The notes beneath the pieces are model-generated. The model did no database searches. It was given only the letters and a program-made list of their open reading frames with translations, and had not been told where the DNA came from. DNA of 64,000 nt from Flagellimonas pelagia (lineage in GTDB: Bacteria > Bacteroidota > Bacteroidia > Flavobacteriales > Flavobacteriaceae), in assembly GCF_003584135.1 (NCBI RefSeq), contig NZ_QXFI01000025.1, forward strand, positions 186,001-250,000. The letters run 5' to 3'. A program made the position numbers and the translations under genes. Shown one piece after another: positions 45,647 through 56,679 of this stretch (positions are counted from its first letter, which is position 1; each line of letters starts with the position of its first letter).

Positions 45647-45795
45647 TTGGGCGTTTTCGGTTAAAATACTAACCGGAAAAGTTTCCTAGGCCCAAAACTT
45701 GACCGTTACGGAATATGGATTGACCAAAGGGCCGTATGGTTTGTTTTGGTCATAAAAGGTTTACTATGGAAAAGGAAATAGGGAAAGGGGGTTGT

Positions 45796-46077
45796 TTATT
45801 TGAACTTTGATTTTTTTAACTCATTCATCTGTTCAATCATTTTTTTTCTTCTAATCATTCTGTATAAAGCCAGAATCAGTAAGATGATTCCAACGAAAAT
45901 AACTTCAGACCCATTAGATAAGCTAGGTTGTGGAAATTTAGGATGGGTTACCGATACAGTACCCAAATACAAATAATGATATAGTCCATAAGAAAGTAAA
46001 AAGATTGCCATTACAACAATCGAAAAAGTCAAACGATCAAAATCTTTTTTTGTTTTTTCAATTCTTTTATCTGCCAT
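45796..46077 (-). CDS. Small two-helix membrane protein
   Basis: 93 residues: charged N-terminus, two membrane helices (~17-37 and ~57-75) joined by a short polar loop, and a Lys-rich tail (IRRKKMIEQMNELKKSKFK). No family recognised. The ATG at 46077 is two bases beyond the S41 protease stop; a GTG at 46080 would overlap that stop. It is likely cotranscribed with rnpA and the protease gene. Confidence 0.6.
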   Translation of the reverse strand: MADKRIEKTKKDFDRLTFSIVVMAIFLLSYGLYHYLYLGTVSVTHPKFPQPSLSNGSEVIFVGIILLILALYRMIRRKKMIEQMNELKKSKFK

Positions 46078-46079
46078 CA

Positions 46080-47708
46080 CTATTTCAAAATACTGGCATA
46101 CTTTGAATTATCGGCCAACAGTTCCTTGGCGGTCAAAATGGCATCGTCATGGGCTAAAAAGTATTGGTAAAGCCCTTCGCGGTAGAAGTAGCGGGTGATG
46201 ATTTCGTCCTGCAATAGCTTTTTGATCTCGTTTTTATAGGAATCCAAAGCGGAAATCTTGCCCCGGTTTACGGCCAAGAGCAGGTCTTTGTATTTTTCCT
46301 GCACCTCTGCGCCCAAAAGGGAATCGTCCGCATTTATGGATTGCTCCAACAGCTCTTCCGTTTTGGTCTGAAAAGTAAAATTCTGTTCCTGCACGTACTT
46401 TTTAAAAGCATTGTAATCGGCGTCGGAAAAAGCAAAATCATCTACTTTGGCAAAGGAATGATCGTAGAAATAGTTTGTGGCAAAATCGAAGACCACATTA
46501 TTGTCCTGAAGGGCATCAATGAGCGTGTTGGTCTTCAGCGACTTGATGGCCACATCGGGCATCACGCCCCCGCCGTCCCACACTTTGCGGCCGTTTTTGG
46601 TGGTGTATTCCTTAAAATCGGTATTTCTTACGGCCTTGCCCTCGGCATCCCTATGCCAATAGTCCAGTGCCTGGATACACCTGCCGGATGGGGTGTAATA
46701 ACGGGAAATGGTTACTTTTAACTGGGTGCCATAGGTGAGTTTAAGGGGTCTTTGCACCAATCCCTTCCCGAAACTTCTGGCCCCGATGATGACGGCACGA
46801 TCCAGATCTTGCAGTCCACCGGAAACAATCTCGCTGGCCGAGGCGCTTTTGCCATCCACCAAAACCACCAGAGGAATGTTTTCATCTTCAGGTTGGTTGC
46901 GGGTGCGGTATTCTTGGTTGAACTTTTTCACCTTGGATTTGGTGGTCACGATCAGTTGTCCTTTCGGAACGAATAAATTGGTAACGTTGATGGCTTCGGA
47001 AAGCAATCCGCCCGGATTTCCCCTTAGATCCAACACCAAACGTTCCGCTCCCCTGCCTTTTAGATCCTGAATGGCAGATTTGGTCTGACTGGACGCTTTT
47101 TCATTGAATCGGGAGAGTACGATGTAACCCGTTTTGGCATCGATCATATCGTAAAATGGCACGGCATCCACTTCCACGCCTTCACGGGTGATGGTGGCGG
47201 TCTTGGTTTGGCCCTGCCGCACAAAGGTCACCTCCACAGAAGTGTTGTTGGCGCCTTTCAGCAGCTCGCTGGCATTGTCATCAAAGTCGGCCACGGTGGT
47301 CTCCCCAATTTTGATGATTTCATCCCCGGCCTTAAGGCCAGCCTTATCGGCGGCATAGCCTTTGTATGGCTCCACGATCACCAATTTGCTTTCGTAGGAA
47401 CGTACCAAGGCCCCAATTCCTGAATACTCCCCAGAATTATTGATTTTGTAGGCCTCTACATCCTGCTCGTTCAAAAAACGGGTGTAGGGGTCCAGTTCGT
47501 CCAACATGTTTTTTATGGCAGAATCCATCAGTTCTCCCGGATTGGTTTCGTCCACATAGTTCATGTTCAACTCCTTGAACAAGGTGGTGAAGATTTCTAT
47601 CTGCTTTGCAATTTCAAAAAAATCACTTTTAAAACTACTGGCCGTCACCAATAGGGCGACTGCCAAAATGGGCACCCATATTTTTTTCTTAACCGACGCT
47701 TTCATCAC
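46080..47708 (-). CDS. S41 family C-terminal processing peptidase
   Basis: 542 residues with an N-terminal signal/anchor (VPILAVALLVTASSF). PDZ domain at about 85-165 (SGIGALVRSYESKLVIVEPYKG, GLKAGDEIIKIGE) followed by the tail-specific protease core: RLVLDLRGNPGGLLSEAINVTNLF and the catalytic Ser in VDGKSASASEIVSGGLQD with the general-base Lys in GARSFGKGLVQ. Such proteases trim periplasmic protein C-termini. Its start overlaps the rnpA stop by 20 bases, a close coupling of two unrelated functions. Confidence 0.94.
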   Translation of the reverse strand: MMKASVKKKIWVPILAVALLVTASSFKSDFFEIAKQIEIFTTLFKELNMNYVDETNPGELMDSAIKNMLDELDPYTRFLNEQDVEAYKINNSGEYSGIGALVRSYESKLVIVEPYKGYAADKAGLKAGDEIIKIGETTVADFDDNASELLKGANNTSVEVTFVRQGQTKTATITREGVEVDAVPFYDMIDAKTGYIVLSRFNEKASSQTKSAIQDLKGRGAERLVLDLRGNPGGLLSEAINVTNLFVPKGQLIVTTKSKVKKFNQEYRTRNQPEDENIPLVVLVDGKSASASEIVSGGLQDLDRAVIIGARSFGKGLVQRPLKLTYGTQLKVTISRYYTPSGRCIQALDYWHRDAEGKAVRNTDFKEYTTKNGRKVWDGGGVMPDVAIKSLKTNTLIDALQDNNVVFDFATNYFYDHSFAKVDDFAFSDADYNAFKKYVQEQNFTFQTKTEELLEQSINADDSLLGAEVQEKYKDLLLAVNRGKISALDSYKNEIKKLLQDEIITRYFYREGLYQYFLAHDDAILTAKELLADNSKYASILK

Positions 47709-48072
47709 ATTCTTTTTTTAGGAAGGCTTCCAACAATTGCTTCATGGTTGTGTCCACCTCTTCAAAAGAGGGCACTTTATGACCAAGGTATAAAAATAAG
47801 AACGCATAGTTTCCTTCAATGTTGTTAAAAATAAGGGACTTATTGAGCCGGTAGGATTCCCGTAGCAACCGTTTGATGCTGTTTCGGTCCACTGCTTTTT
47901 TGAACTTTTTTTTGGGCGCCACCACCCCCACTTTTATGTGGCCCCCATCTTCAAATGGGGTTTTGAGATATATCAACTTTATGGGAAATTCGCGAAGGTT
48001 CTTTCCTTCGGCAAAGAGTGCCTCGATTGTTTTTTTGCTCTTCAGCTTTTCAATTTTGGGAAATGTATACAT
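47689..48072 (-). CDS. rnpA: Ribonuclease P protein component
   Basis: 127 residues from ATG at 48072 (MYTFPKIEKLKSKKTIEALF). Protein cofactor for RNase P in 5' maturation of tRNA. The family signature is IKVGVVAPKKKFKKAVDRNSIKRLLRESYR (read as VGVVAPKKKFKKAVDRN and IKRLLRESYR), with the RNR motif seen as DRNSIKRLLRE. A further in-frame ATG upstream (48090) gives six extra residues and is less likely. rpmH, the usual partner gene in many phyla, is not adjacent here. Confidence 0.93.
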   Translation of the reverse strand: MYTFPKIEKLKSKKTIEALFAEGKNLREFPIKLIYLKTPFEDGGHIKVGVVAPKKKFKKAVDRNSIKRLLRESYRLNKSLIFNNIEGNYAFLFLYLGHKVPSFEEVDTTMKQLLEAFLKKECDESVG

Positions 48073-48204
48073 AGGAAAGCCCTTTCGCAACGGGCGTACG
48101 TTTTACCGTACCAAGTTACTCAAATTATATTTTGATGAAGGAGCGATCCATTAGGGGATTTTCCGCGAATTTTGGATTGAAGGTCAAAAAAATTTTAAAA
48201 AAGA

Positions 48205-48228
48205 AGGGCGGGCCATTCGGCCCGCCCT
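48205..48228 (-). terminator. Terminator of the M1 peptidase gene
   Basis: Ten-pair GC-rich perfect stem AGGGCGGGCC / GGCCCGCCCT with loop ATTC; T-run follows on the minus strand. Lies 29 bases after the M1 peptidase stop and ahead of rnpA. Confidence 0.92.
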
Positions 48229-48256
48229 AAAATCTTTTTAGTGTTTGAAAATCCAA

Positions 48257-50107
48257 TTACGGATTGGCTTGGTACACATTGTTTTCGCCGTCCACATCCG
48301 CCATGAGTTGGGATGGGTCGATCACGATGGCCTTCACTTTTTCCAAGGGCATGTCCAACGTAAATTCATAGGTAGGGTATGCCCAGGCCCAGTTGTCCAA
48401 AACGGTTCTTTTAAGGGTTGGATAAGGATTATCCTTTTCCCCGAACATCATGCGCAACGGAATATAATAGGTTTCTTGGGTTCCGTCTTCACCCACTACC
48501 AAAATATCGATAGGCATGGGCATTTCGCCGATGCGCTCCAAGGAAACTCTTGTTTTATTGCCCTCAGCTTCTACACTTTTGATGCCGTAATCAATGGTAT
48601 TGGTGGTCATGGTCCAATCGGTCAAGTACCAGTTCAGTTCCATACCCGATACCTTTTCTGCCGTTCTTTTGATGTCGTTAGGGGTAGGGTGTTTAAACTT
48701 GAAATCGTCAAAGTATTTATGGATGGTTTCCATCAATTTATCCTGTCCGATGACATAGCCCAATTGTGATAAAAAGATTGACCCCTTACTATAGGCTGCA
48801 ATACTATAGGCAAAGTTGGTGGTGTAACGGTCGGCATGGGTGGTCTGTGGCATTTCCAATCCGGAATTGACCAAGGCATAATATCCTTTGTACGAGCCCT
48901 CGAACGGATTTTGTTTTTCCTGATCCATAATCTCGTTCATGCACAGACTGCTGATGAAAGAGGTAAAACCTTCGTCCATCCAAGCGTGCTCGGACTCATT
49001 GGTGGCCAATATATGCTGGAACCAGGAGTGTGCCATTTCGTGTGCCATAACACCCACCAAACTGCCATATTCGCGGCCTCCGGTAATCAAGGTACTCATG
49101 GCATATTCCATACCGCCATCGCCACCCTGGATCACAGAGTATTGATCATATGGATATTTCCCGACGTTCTTGCTGTAGAAACGCATGGCCTCAGCCGTTG
49201 TGGGCTGAAATTTTTTCCAATTTTCTATAAAATCAGGATTGTTCTTATAAAGAAAATGAAGGGTAGGTCCATCTTCCATGGGCAGGACATCGTGAATGTA
49301 ATCGGGATCGGCGGCCCACATAAAGTCATGAACATTGGGGGCCACAAAATGCCAGGTAAGCGTTTTGCCCTTGGTCTTTACAGTGGTTCCAGGGGTCTCG
49401 TACCCATGGCCGATTTCCTGTGGATTTTGCAAATATCCTGATCCACCCACAGTATAATCTTTGTCCAAGGTAAGTTTTACATCAAAATTGCCCCAAACGC
49501 CGTGGAACTCTCGGGCGATGTAGGGATTAGGATGCCAACCTTCAAAATCGTATTCGGATAGTTTCGGATACCATTGACTCATGGAAAGAGCTACGCCTTC
49601 CTTGCTATTTCTTCCGGAACGTCTGATTTGGAGCGGGAGTTGACCTTTGAAAGTCATGTCCAAAGTAGTCTTTCCTCCAGCGGGAATTGGTTTGGCCAAA
49701 TCCACCACAAGAATGGTCCCTTCCTCCTTAAAGGTAACGGGTTGACCATCTTGGGTGAGCGACTGGGCATGCAGATATCCCATTTCACTTTCGGACAGGG
49801 CAGCAATCCTGCTCTTTCCATCTTCCATCATCCTTTTATCGGGATCCTTGATATTCTGGAGCCTGATGTCCATCTCGCTTCCCGGTTGAAAAGCATTGTA
49901 GTACAGGTGGTAAAAAACACGGTTCAACGCATCGGGGGAATTATTGGTATAGACCAATTTTTGAGTACCTGTGTATTGGAAGGTTTTCACGTCCATGTTC
50001 ACATCCATGGTATAATCCACATGTTGTTGCCAGTAGCAGGGGTCTTGCGCCGAGAGGAGCGAAACTCCCGAAAAGGCCGCAAAAAAGAACAATGTTATTC
50101 GCTTCAT
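48257..50107 (-). CDS. M1 family metallopeptidase (secreted aminopeptidase)
   Basis: 616 residues with a Sec signal peptide (ending LLSAQ, ~20). Gluzincin zinc site HEMAH at 356-360 with the third ligand Glu379 in WMDEGF (HExxH-18-E), and the exopeptidase motif variant GGMEYAM at 331-337. N-terminal beta domain 25-240 is typical of M1 enzymes; the short C-terminus lacks the large ERAP-type helical domain and there is no type IX CTD, so it is likely periplasmic or outer-membrane associated. It is two bases from the S8 peptidase gene upstream, suggesting joint expression in extracellular peptide breakdown. Confidence 0.93.
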   Translation of the reverse strand: MKRITLFFFAAFSGVSLLSAQDPCYWQQHVDYTMDVNMDVKTFQYTGTQKLVYTNNSPDALNRVFYHLYYNAFQPGSEMDIRLQNIKDPDKRMMEDGKSRIAALSESEMGYLHAQSLTQDGQPVTFKEEGTILVVDLAKPIPAGGKTTLDMTFKGQLPLQIRRSGRNSKEGVALSMSQWYPKLSEYDFEGWHPNPYIAREFHGVWGNFDVKLTLDKDYTVGGSGYLQNPQEIGHGYETPGTTVKTKGKTLTWHFVAPNVHDFMWAADPDYIHDVLPMEDGPTLHFLYKNNPDFIENWKKFQPTTAEAMRFYSKNVGKYPYDQYSVIQGGDGGMEYAMSTLITGGREYGSLVGVMAHEMAHSWFQHILATNESEHAWMDEGFTSFISSLCMNEIMDQEKQNPFEGSYKGYYALVNSGLEMPQTTHADRYTTNFAYSIAAYSKGSIFLSQLGYVIGQDKLMETIHKYFDDFKFKHPTPNDIKRTAEKVSGMELNWYLTDWTMTTNTIDYGIKSVEAEGNKTRVSLERIGEMPMPIDILVVGEDGTQETYYIPLRMMFGEKDNPYPTLKRTVLDNWAWAYPTYEFTLDMPLEKVKAIVIDPSQLMADVDGENNVYQANP

Positions 50108-50109
50108 AA

Positions 50110-51759
50110 TTATTTTGAGTTACTTTCCAAGGTCATTTTTCCTTTGGATATGTTGTTTGCCAAAATTAAGGCATTGTAGGCGTTCACCATTTTTCCCGAC
50201 TTTGAAATTTTATCAAAAGTGGTTGCTTTGGACTCGTCTCCCGCAACAATTACCGATGCTTTGGATTTAAGCCCTGATTGCATGATGATGTTTTTTACCT
50301 GGGGAGCCGATAGGCTTGGGTAATAGGAACGGATCAAGGCCGCTACTCCTGCAACTGCTGGGGCCGCCATGGAAGTACCTCCTTGAAACTCGTAGTCGTT
50401 GCTCGGCATGGTGGAATAGATCTTATCGCCGGGTGCGAATACATCCACGTTGGCATGGCCGTAGTTGGAAAAAGTGGCCACCATTTCGGAACCATAGCTG
50501 CTGGTCAGTGCACCAACGGTGATGACGTTACTTACAAATTCAGAATTTCCAAATCTATGGTCGTTAGGATAATTCGGGTTTTCGGGATCATCAAGGTCCT
50601 CCCCGTCGTTTCCGGCGGCATGTACAATGAGTACATCCTTGGACTCGGCGTATTTTATAGCATCGTACACCCATTGTGCTTCTGGCGAAAAAGCTTTTCC
50701 AAAGCTACAGTTGATGATAGAAGCTCCATTATCCACCGCATAACGAATGCCCATGGCGATGTCCTTGTCATATTCGTCCCCGTTGGGAACCGCACGGATG
50801 CTCATGATCTCCACATTGTTGGCTACGCCGTTCATACCCACCCCATTATTGCGTTGGGCGGCGATGATACCAGCTACGTGTGTGCCATGGCTCTCCGTCA
50901 CCACTTGGTTTTTGGGGTTTCCGTTTCCGTAGGGAACATCAGTGATATCGTAGGGATTGTCACCAACTGGCGTACGTCCATCAAAATCCTTGTTGAGGTT
51001 ATAGTTCACCTGATCAGTGAAATAGGTAATCCCTTCTTGAAGCTCGTTCAGTACATCTGCAATACTATCACCATAGGTGAACATTTGGGTCAACACGGCC
51101 ACACTTTGCTCCATTTGGGGCGTTTTGGGCTGAATGGACAAAAGCTCTTCCTTGGTGTAGGTCTCTTTGCCCAATTCTTCCTTAACGGCCTTATCGGCGC
51201 CTTTCACCACTTGAAAGATCTGTTCGTATTGTTGCTTGTTCTGTAATGCCTTGGGATATTCTTCATCCAACAAAAGACGGGCCTTGGCCCTGTCAGAGGC
51301 ATCACCAATATTCAAGCGAAGCATGCGAACATATTCCAATTGCTCATTATAGGAATCGCCCAAAAAATTGTACCCGTGAATGTCGTCCACATATCCGTTG
51401 CCATCATCGTCCTTTCCATTATTGGGAATTTCATCCGTGTTGGTCCAAAGCACATTCTTAAGGTCTTCGTGGTTCAGGTCCATACCGGAATCCAAAACGG
51501 CAACCACTACGGTCTTCCCTTTTTTGTTTTTGATGATTTCTTTGTAGGCCTTGTCCACGCTCATTCCGGGAATGGTGTCGTTGATGAGGTCCAAGTGTCC
51601 CCAGTTTTTCTGCTCCGCTTCGGTGAGCTCGGAAACCTTTAAAGGAACCGTGTCGATATTTTCAACAGGGGTTGAAACCAGCGAAGTGGATCCACAACCC
51701 ATTAGGAAAAGGGACGCGGAAATGGAGACAAATGATAGTTTATAATATGTGCGATTCAT
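50110..51759 (-). CDS. S8 (subtilisin-like) serine protease, lipoprotein
   Basis: 549 residues with a lipoprotein signal (FLMGCGSTS, lipidation at Cys22). Catalytic triad is complete: Asp90 in VVVAVLDSGMD, His291 in ESHGTHVAGI and Ser463 in GGTSMAAPAVAG, with oxyanion Asn384 in AAGND. Unusually, about 150 mostly helical residues are inserted between the Asp and His (about 135-285), a layout seen in Bacteroidetes subtilases. No propeptide domain of the I9 type is obvious. Two bases separate its stop from the M1 gene. Confidence 0.94.
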   Translation of the reverse strand: MNRTYYKLSFVSISASLFLMGCGSTSLVSTPVENIDTVPLKVSELTEAEQKNWGHLDLINDTIPGMSVDKAYKEIIKNKKGKTVVVAVLDSGMDLNHEDLKNVLWTNTDEIPNNGKDDDGNGYVDDIHGYNFLGDSYNEQLEYVRMLRLNIGDASDRAKARLLLDEEYPKALQNKQQYEQIFQVVKGADKAVKEELGKETYTKEELLSIQPKTPQMEQSVAVLTQMFTYGDSIADVLNELQEGITYFTDQVNYNLNKDFDGRTPVGDNPYDITDVPYGNGNPKNQVVTESHGTHVAGIIAAQRNNGVGMNGVANNVEIMSIRAVPNGDEYDKDIAMGIRYAVDNGASIINCSFGKAFSPEAQWVYDAIKYAESKDVLIVHAAGNDGEDLDDPENPNYPNDHRFGNSEFVSNVITVGALTSSYGSEMVATFSNYGHANVDVFAPGDKIYSTMPSNDYEFQGGTSMAAPAVAGVAALIRSYYPSLSAPQVKNIIMQSGLKSKASVIVAGDESKATTFDKISKSGKMVNAYNALILANNISKGKMTLESNSK

Positions 51760-51794
51760 AAAGATGTTTTTGTAAATAGTACGTTTTATTGTGT

Positions 51795-52652
51795 TCAGAA
51801 TAATTCATTGAAGGAAAACACGGTATCCAACCGGGCTCCTTTTTCCGTTTTTTGCAAAGAGCAGATTTCATTATGGGCATCGTGTTCAAAGAACAGCAAC
51901 CAATCGTTTTCCACGGCATTGATCAAAAATGTTTCTTTTTCGGTCAGGGTAAGTAAAGGGCGGGTGTCATAGCCCATCACATAGGGAAGGGGAATATGGC
52001 CAACGGTCGGAATCAAATCGGCCACGAAGACCAAGGTCTTGCCTTTATAGGTTATGTGCGGAAGCATTTGCTTGTCGGTATGGCCATCCATAAAATGGAT
52101 ACCAAACCCCAACTCGGATTTTTCCAAATAATGCCCTCCCTTTCTGTCGATAAAATGTAACTGACCGCTTTCTTGCATGGGCAACAGGTTTTCCTTTAAA
52201 AAAGACGCCTTTTCCCTGGCGTTGGGTTTGGTTGCCCACTCCCAGTGTTCCTCATTGGTCCAAAACCTTGCATTCTTGAATGCGGGTTCATAACCTGTTC
52301 GGTCTTTGTTCCATTGAATGCTGCCACCACAATGGTCAAAATGGAGGTGGGTCAAGAAAACATCCGTAATATCATCACGATGAAACCCCGCTTTTTCTAA
52401 AGAACCGTCCAAGGTATGGTCGCCCCACAGGTAATAGTAACCAAAGAATTTTTCGGATTGTTTGTTTCCCATGCCGTTATCGATTAAAATCAATCGATTC
52501 CCATCCTCTATCAAAAGACAACGGGCGGCAATATCGATCATATTATTGGTATCTGCGGGATTGGTTTTGTTCCAAATGGATTTTGGCACCACACCGAACA
52601 TGGCACCCCCGTCCAACTTGAAATTACCGGTCTCTATGGGATAAATTGTCAT
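51795..52652 (-). CDS. Metallo-beta-lactamase-fold hydrolase
   Basis: 285 residues. Zinc-binding motif THLHFDHCGGS (HxHxDH) at about residues 100-110, later metal ligands in FMDGHTDKQMLPH and in FEHDAHNEI near the C-terminus. Preceding part LIDNGMGNKQSEKFFGYYYLWGDHTL matches the quorum-quenching lactonase/GloB-like branch with a lid, but substrate is not identifiable. Single gene, divergent from the antiporter gene. Confidence 0.85.
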   Translation of the reverse strand: MTIYPIETGNFKLDGGAMFGVVPKSIWNKTNPADTNNMIDIAARCLLIEDGNRLILIDNGMGNKQSEKFFGYYYLWGDHTLDGSLEKAGFHRDDITDVFLTHLHFDHCGGSIQWNKDRTGYEPAFKNARFWTNEEHWEWATKPNAREKASFLKENLLPMQESGQLHFIDRKGGHYLEKSELGFGIHFMDGHTDKQMLPHITYKGKTLVFVADLIPTVGHIPLPYVMGYDTRPLLTLTEKETFLINAVENDWLLFFEHDAHNEICSLQKTEKGARLDTVFSFNELF

Positions 52653-52893
52653 TTAGAAAGTAAAACGGCATGCAAAATAAGAAAAGCACCATCCAAATAA
52701 TGAAAAAATAAGGTTTTATTGGCCGTATTTTAACAAAAACCAGATAAGAAACCTCCTCCTATATCACTGCCCTTGGGGTTTGCGCACTATTTTCCACCAT
52801 GTTGAAAATAATTGGATATCAAAAAAGGGTGCGTCTTCCGTGTCGAAACGGATATCTAAAAGAAAAGCAGTAAATTTCCAAAAAACAAAGACA

Positions 52894-54735
52894 ATGCTCG
52901 AACTTGCTGGAATTATTATTCTAGGCATTATTGCTCAATGGGTGGCTTGGCGCTTTAAAATCCCGGCCATTTTACCATTGATTTTGATAGGTCTGTTGGT
53001 GGGACCCATTGCCACTTTGTACACCGAAGATGGCTCAAAACTCATAGAACCTGTTTGGAACGGAACCAAAGGTCTTTTCCCGGGCGAAGGACTCTATTAT
53101 TTTGTTTCCTTGGCCATTAGCGTGATTCTTTTTGAAGGCGGACTCACCCTTAAACGGGCCGAAATATCGAATGTAGGGCCCGTAATCTCCAAATTGATTA
53201 CCATAGGCACAGTGGTCACTTTTTTTGGTGCAGGCGTAGCCGCCCACTATATTTTTGGACTTTCATGGCAGATTTCGTTTTTGTTTTCCGCCCTGATCAT
53301 TGTTACCGGACCTACGGTAATCACCCCGATTTTACGGAACATTCCCCTTAAAAAGGATGTTTCCGCGGTATTGAAATGGGAGGGCATTCTCATTGATCCG
53401 ATCGGGGCCTTGGTAGCGGTATTGGTGTTCGAGTTTATCAGTGTGGGAGAGGGCCATGCCTATACCCAAACAGCTCTGATCGAGTTTGGCAAGATCATTC
53501 TTTTTGGAACCACTTTCGGATTCACTTTTGCCCACGCATTGGCATTTGCCATCAAAAAGGACTTTATACCTCACTACTTACTGAATGTGGTCTCCCTTTC
53601 CACGGTACTCCTTGTTTTTGTGGAGTCAGATGTCTTTGCACACGAATCGGGACTATTGGCCGTAGTGGTCATGGGAATGGTCTTGGGCAACATGAATCTG
53701 CCCAACTTGAAGGAGTTGCTTTATTTCAAGGAATCGCTGAGCGTTTTGCTGATTTCCATTCTCTTTATCCTCTTGGCGGCCAATATCGATATTAGCGACA
53801 TGGAGTTGATCTACAACTGGAACTCCGTAGCGCTTTTCGCAATCATTGTGTTCATCATCAGGCCACTGGGTGTTTTTCTGAGTGCTCAGGGCTCCAATTT
53901 AAAACTCAATGAAAAGCTTTTTATAGGATGGGTGGGTCCGCGCGGAATCGTTGCCGCCGGTATCGCCTCCCTATTTGGCTCAAAATTGATGTTGAGGGGA
54001 GAAGCTGGAGCGGAATATATCACGCCATTGGTGTTCATGATTGTTTTGGGAACGGTTTTATTGAATGCAACCACTGCCAGACTCTTTGCAAAATTGGTTG
54101 GGGTATTCTTGACCAAATCCGAAGGTATTTTGATTATTGGTGCTTCCAAATTGTCGCGATTGATAGCCAATTATCTCAAAAAGAATAATAGGCACGTGGT
54201 GTTGATCGATAACAACCAGGCGAACGTGGACAAAGCCAAAAGATTGGGCTTAGAGGCCATCACGGCGAACATTTTTTCTGACACCCTTACGGACAATATA
54301 GAATTGAACGATATGGGTTATCTGATGGCTTTGACAGGCAACTCCGACATCAACAAATTTGCCATCAGAAAATTCCAAAAACAGTTTGGGGAAAACGGGG
54401 CATTCCGTCTGGTGAACACAGAAGAAGTAAACGACCCGGACAACAATCCGAAGGAAGGCCTTTTTTCACATACCGATGATTTTATCCAATTGATGGACAC
54501 GGTCCGGAAACATCCCACCATCCACGAAATAGACTTAAAGGACAAACAGCATTACGACAGCCTTATCGATCTCACCCAAAAGGATAATGATATTGTGCCT
54601 TTATTCACCAAGGCCCCAAGTGGCAGTATTGACATCATCCCGGCCAACAGCAAGGATTTTGTACCCAAAGGCGAGGGATATAAATTGGTATATCTGGGTA
54701 AATTAATCGACCCCGATGAGGATGACCAGGACTAA
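52894..54735 (+). CDS. CPA1-type Na+/H+ antiporter with TrkA-N domain (NhaP-like)
   Basis: 613 residues from ATG at 52894 ([17 protein letters not shown]). A longer frame from a TTG at 52780 adds a basic, unstructured leader and is rejected. About twelve membrane helices (1-400) include [16 protein letters not shown] and the ion-binding-region [14 protein letters not shown], as in NhaP. A cytoplasmic nucleotide-binding TrkA-N Rossmann domain follows (~410-520: [33 protein letters not shown]), then a small C-terminal domain. Likely exchanges Na+ or K+ for protons in pH/salt homeostasis. Its TAA stop overlaps the lepA stop in a shared CTAA. Confidence 0.92.
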   Translation: MLELAGIIILGIIAQWVAWRFKIPAILPLILIGLLVGPIATLYTEDGSKLIEPVWNGTKGLFPGEGLYYFVSLAISVILFEGGLTLKRAEISNVGPVISKLITIGTVVTFFGAGVAAHYIFGLSWQISFLFSALIIVTGPTVITPILRNIPLKKDVSAVLKWEGILIDPIGALVAVLVFEFISVGEGHAYTQTALIEFGKIILFGTTFGFTFAHALAFAIKKDFIPHYLLNVVSLSTVLLVFVESDVFAHESGLLAVVVMGMVLGNMNLPNLKELLYFKESLSVLLISILFILLAANIDISDMELIYNWNSVALFAIIVFIIRPLGVFLSAQGSNLKLNEKLFIGWVGPRGIVAAGIASLFGSKLMLRGEAGAEYITPLVFMIVLGTVLLNATTARLFAKLVGVFLTKSEGILIIGASKLSRLIANYLKKNNRHVVLIDNNQANVDKAKRLGLEAITANIFSDTLTDNIELNDMGYLMALTGNSDINKFAIRKFQKQFGENGAFRLVNTEEVNDPDNNPKEGLFSHTDDFIQLMDTVRKHPTIHEIDLKDKQHYDSLIDLTQKDNDIVPLFTKAPSGSIDIIPANSKDFVPKGEGYKLVYLGKLIDPDEDDQD

Positions 54736-56528
54736 TCGTTCAGCTTAAGCACAGCCATAAAGGCCTGTTGTGGAATTTCCACATTACCCACTTGGCGCAT
54801 ACGTTTTTTACCCTTTTTCTGTTTTTCCAAAAGTTTACGCTTACGGGAAATATCCCCACCGTAACACTTGGCGGTCACATCCTTTCTGAGCGCTTTGATG
54901 GTCTCACGGGAAATGATTTTGGCCCCAATGGCGGCTTGGATCGGAATGTCGAACTGCTGTCTGGGGATAAGCTCCTTCAGCTTTTCACACATTTTTTTAC
55001 CGATGTTGTGGGCATTGTCAAAATGGACCAAGGCCGATAGGGCATCCACGGGTTGGGCGTTCAAAAGGATGTCTACCCGAACCAATTTGGAAACCCGCAT
55101 CCCGATTGGGGAATAATCGAAAGAAGCATATCCTTTGGAAACCGTTTTCAAGCGATCGTAAAAATCGAATACGATTTCTGCCAACGGCATGTCAAAGTTG
55201 AGCTCCACACGTTCTGGGGTCAAATACGTTTGGTTTGTAATATGTCCCCGCTTATCAATACAGAGCGACATCACGTTCCCCACAAAATCAGATTTGGTGA
55301 TGATGGTAGCCTTAATGTATGGTTCCTCCACCCGGTCCAAAGAAGAAGGATCGGGAAGATCGGATGGGTTGTTGACAACTATCGGGGTCTCTTTGTCCTT
55401 GGTGGTGTAGGCAAGGTAGCTCACGTTGGGTACGGTGGTGATCACCGTCATATCGAACTCGCGCTCCAAGCGTTCCTGTACGATTTCCATGTGCAACATA
55501 CCCAAGAAACCACAACGGAAACCAAACCCCAAGGCGGCACTACTTTCCGGGGTGAAAACCAAAGAGGCGTCATTGAGCTGCAGTTTTTCCATGGAGGACC
55601 TAAGCTCTTCAAAATCTTCTGTATCCACAGGATAAATTCCAGCAAACACCATGGGTTTTACATCTTCAAAACCTTCAATGGCATTTTTGGTCGGGTTGGC
55701 GGCATCGGTAATGGTATCACCTACTTTTACCTCGCGCGCATCTTTGATACCGGTAATCAAATAGCCCACGTCTCCAGCGGAAATTTTGTTTTTGGGCATT
55801 TGCCTCAGCTTTAAGGTGCCAATTTCATCGGCCTCATAAGCTTTCCCGGTAGCCACAAACTTTATTTTTTGTCCCTTTCGGATTTCACCGTTCATCACCC
55901 TAAAATAGGTTTCCACCCCCCTAAAAGGGTTATACACCGAGTCAAAGACCAAGGCTTGCAATGGTTCGTTGACATTCCCCTTTGGGGCAGGAATGCGCTC
56001 AATGATGGCTTTTAGGATTTCTCCGATACCGATACCGGTTTTGGCACTGGCGGGAATAACTTCTGAAGGATCACAACCCAATAGGTCCACGATGTCATCG
56101 GTCACCTCTTCGGGATTGGCGCTGGGCAGATCCACTTTGTTCAGAACAGGGATGATTTCCAAATCGTTTTCCAAAGCAAGATATAGGTTGGAAATGGTCT
56201 GTGCTTGAATACTTTGTGCGGCATCCACAACCAAAAGAGCGCCCTCGCAGGCAGCAATGGAGCGCGAAACCTCATAGGAAAAGTCCACGTGTCCGGGAGT
56301 GTCGATCAGGTTAAGAATATAGGTTTCGCCCTCGTACACATATTCCATTTGTATGGCATGGCTTTTAATGGTGATGCCACGTTCGCGTTCCAGGTCCATG
56401 TTGTCCAACAATTGATCCTGTTTCTCACGCTCGGTGACGGAGCCCGTAAAGTCCAACAAACGGTCTGCCAAGGTACTCTTACCGTGGTCTATATGCGCAA
56501 TGATGCAAAAATTCCTGATCTTTTCCAT
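54732..56528 (-). CDS. lepA: Elongation factor 4 (LepA)
   Basis: 598 residues, full length. Translational GTPase that acts on ribosomes in initiation/back-translocation. G1 [15 protein letters not shown] (residues ~9-23), G2 [15 protein letters not shown]3 DTPGHVDF, G4 NKVDLPSA; then domains II, III and V and the LepA-specific C-terminus ending in [18 protein letters not shown], with [18 protein letters not shown] preceding. Start codon is the ATG at 56528. Confidence 0.97.
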   Translation of the reverse strand: MEKIRNFCIIAHIDHGKSTLADRLLDFTGSVTEREKQDQLLDNMDLERERGITIKSHAIQMEYVYEGETYILNLIDTPGHVDFSYEVSRSIAACEGALLVVDAAQSIQAQTISNLYLALENDLEIIPVLNKVDLPSANPEEVTDDIVDLLGCDPSEVIPASAKTGIGIGEILKAIIERIPAPKGNVNEPLQALVFDSVYNPFRGVETYFRVMNGEIRKGQKIKFVATGKAYEADEIGTLKLRQMPKNKISAGDVGYLITGIKDAREVKVGDTITDAANPTKNAIEGFEDVKPMVFAGIYPVDTEDFEELRSSMEKLQLNDASLVFTPESSAALGFGFRCGFLGMLHMEIVQERLEREFDMTVITTVPNVSYLAYTTKDKETPIVVNNPSDLPDPSSLDRVEEPYIKATIITKSDFVGNVMSLCIDKRGHITNQTYLTPERVELNFDMPLAEIVFDFYDRLKTVSKGYASFDYSPIGMRVSKLVRVDILLNAQPVDALSALVHFDNAHNIGKKMCEKLKELIPRQQFDIPIQAAIGAKIISRETIKALRKDVTAKCYGGDISRKRKLLEKQKKGKKRMRQVGNVEIPQQAFMAVLKLND

Positions 56529-56651
56529 ATAACAATAACCTATCTGTAAAAAGGGTGATAAGCAACTGCAAATATAGTTGTTTTAACTGCCCGCAAAGGG
56601 TTTTTTGAAAATTAGGAAACGAAGGGGTTATATCGACCAAAAATAATTTCA

Positions 56652-56659
56652 TAGATTTG
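56652..56659 (+). promoter_or_regulatory. outer-membrane barrel gene promoter -7 box
   Basis: TAGATTTG matches TAnnTTTG, 20 bases before the ATG at 56680. Confidence 0.6.
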
Positions 56660-56679
56660 AGGTTCAACCCCAACCATTC

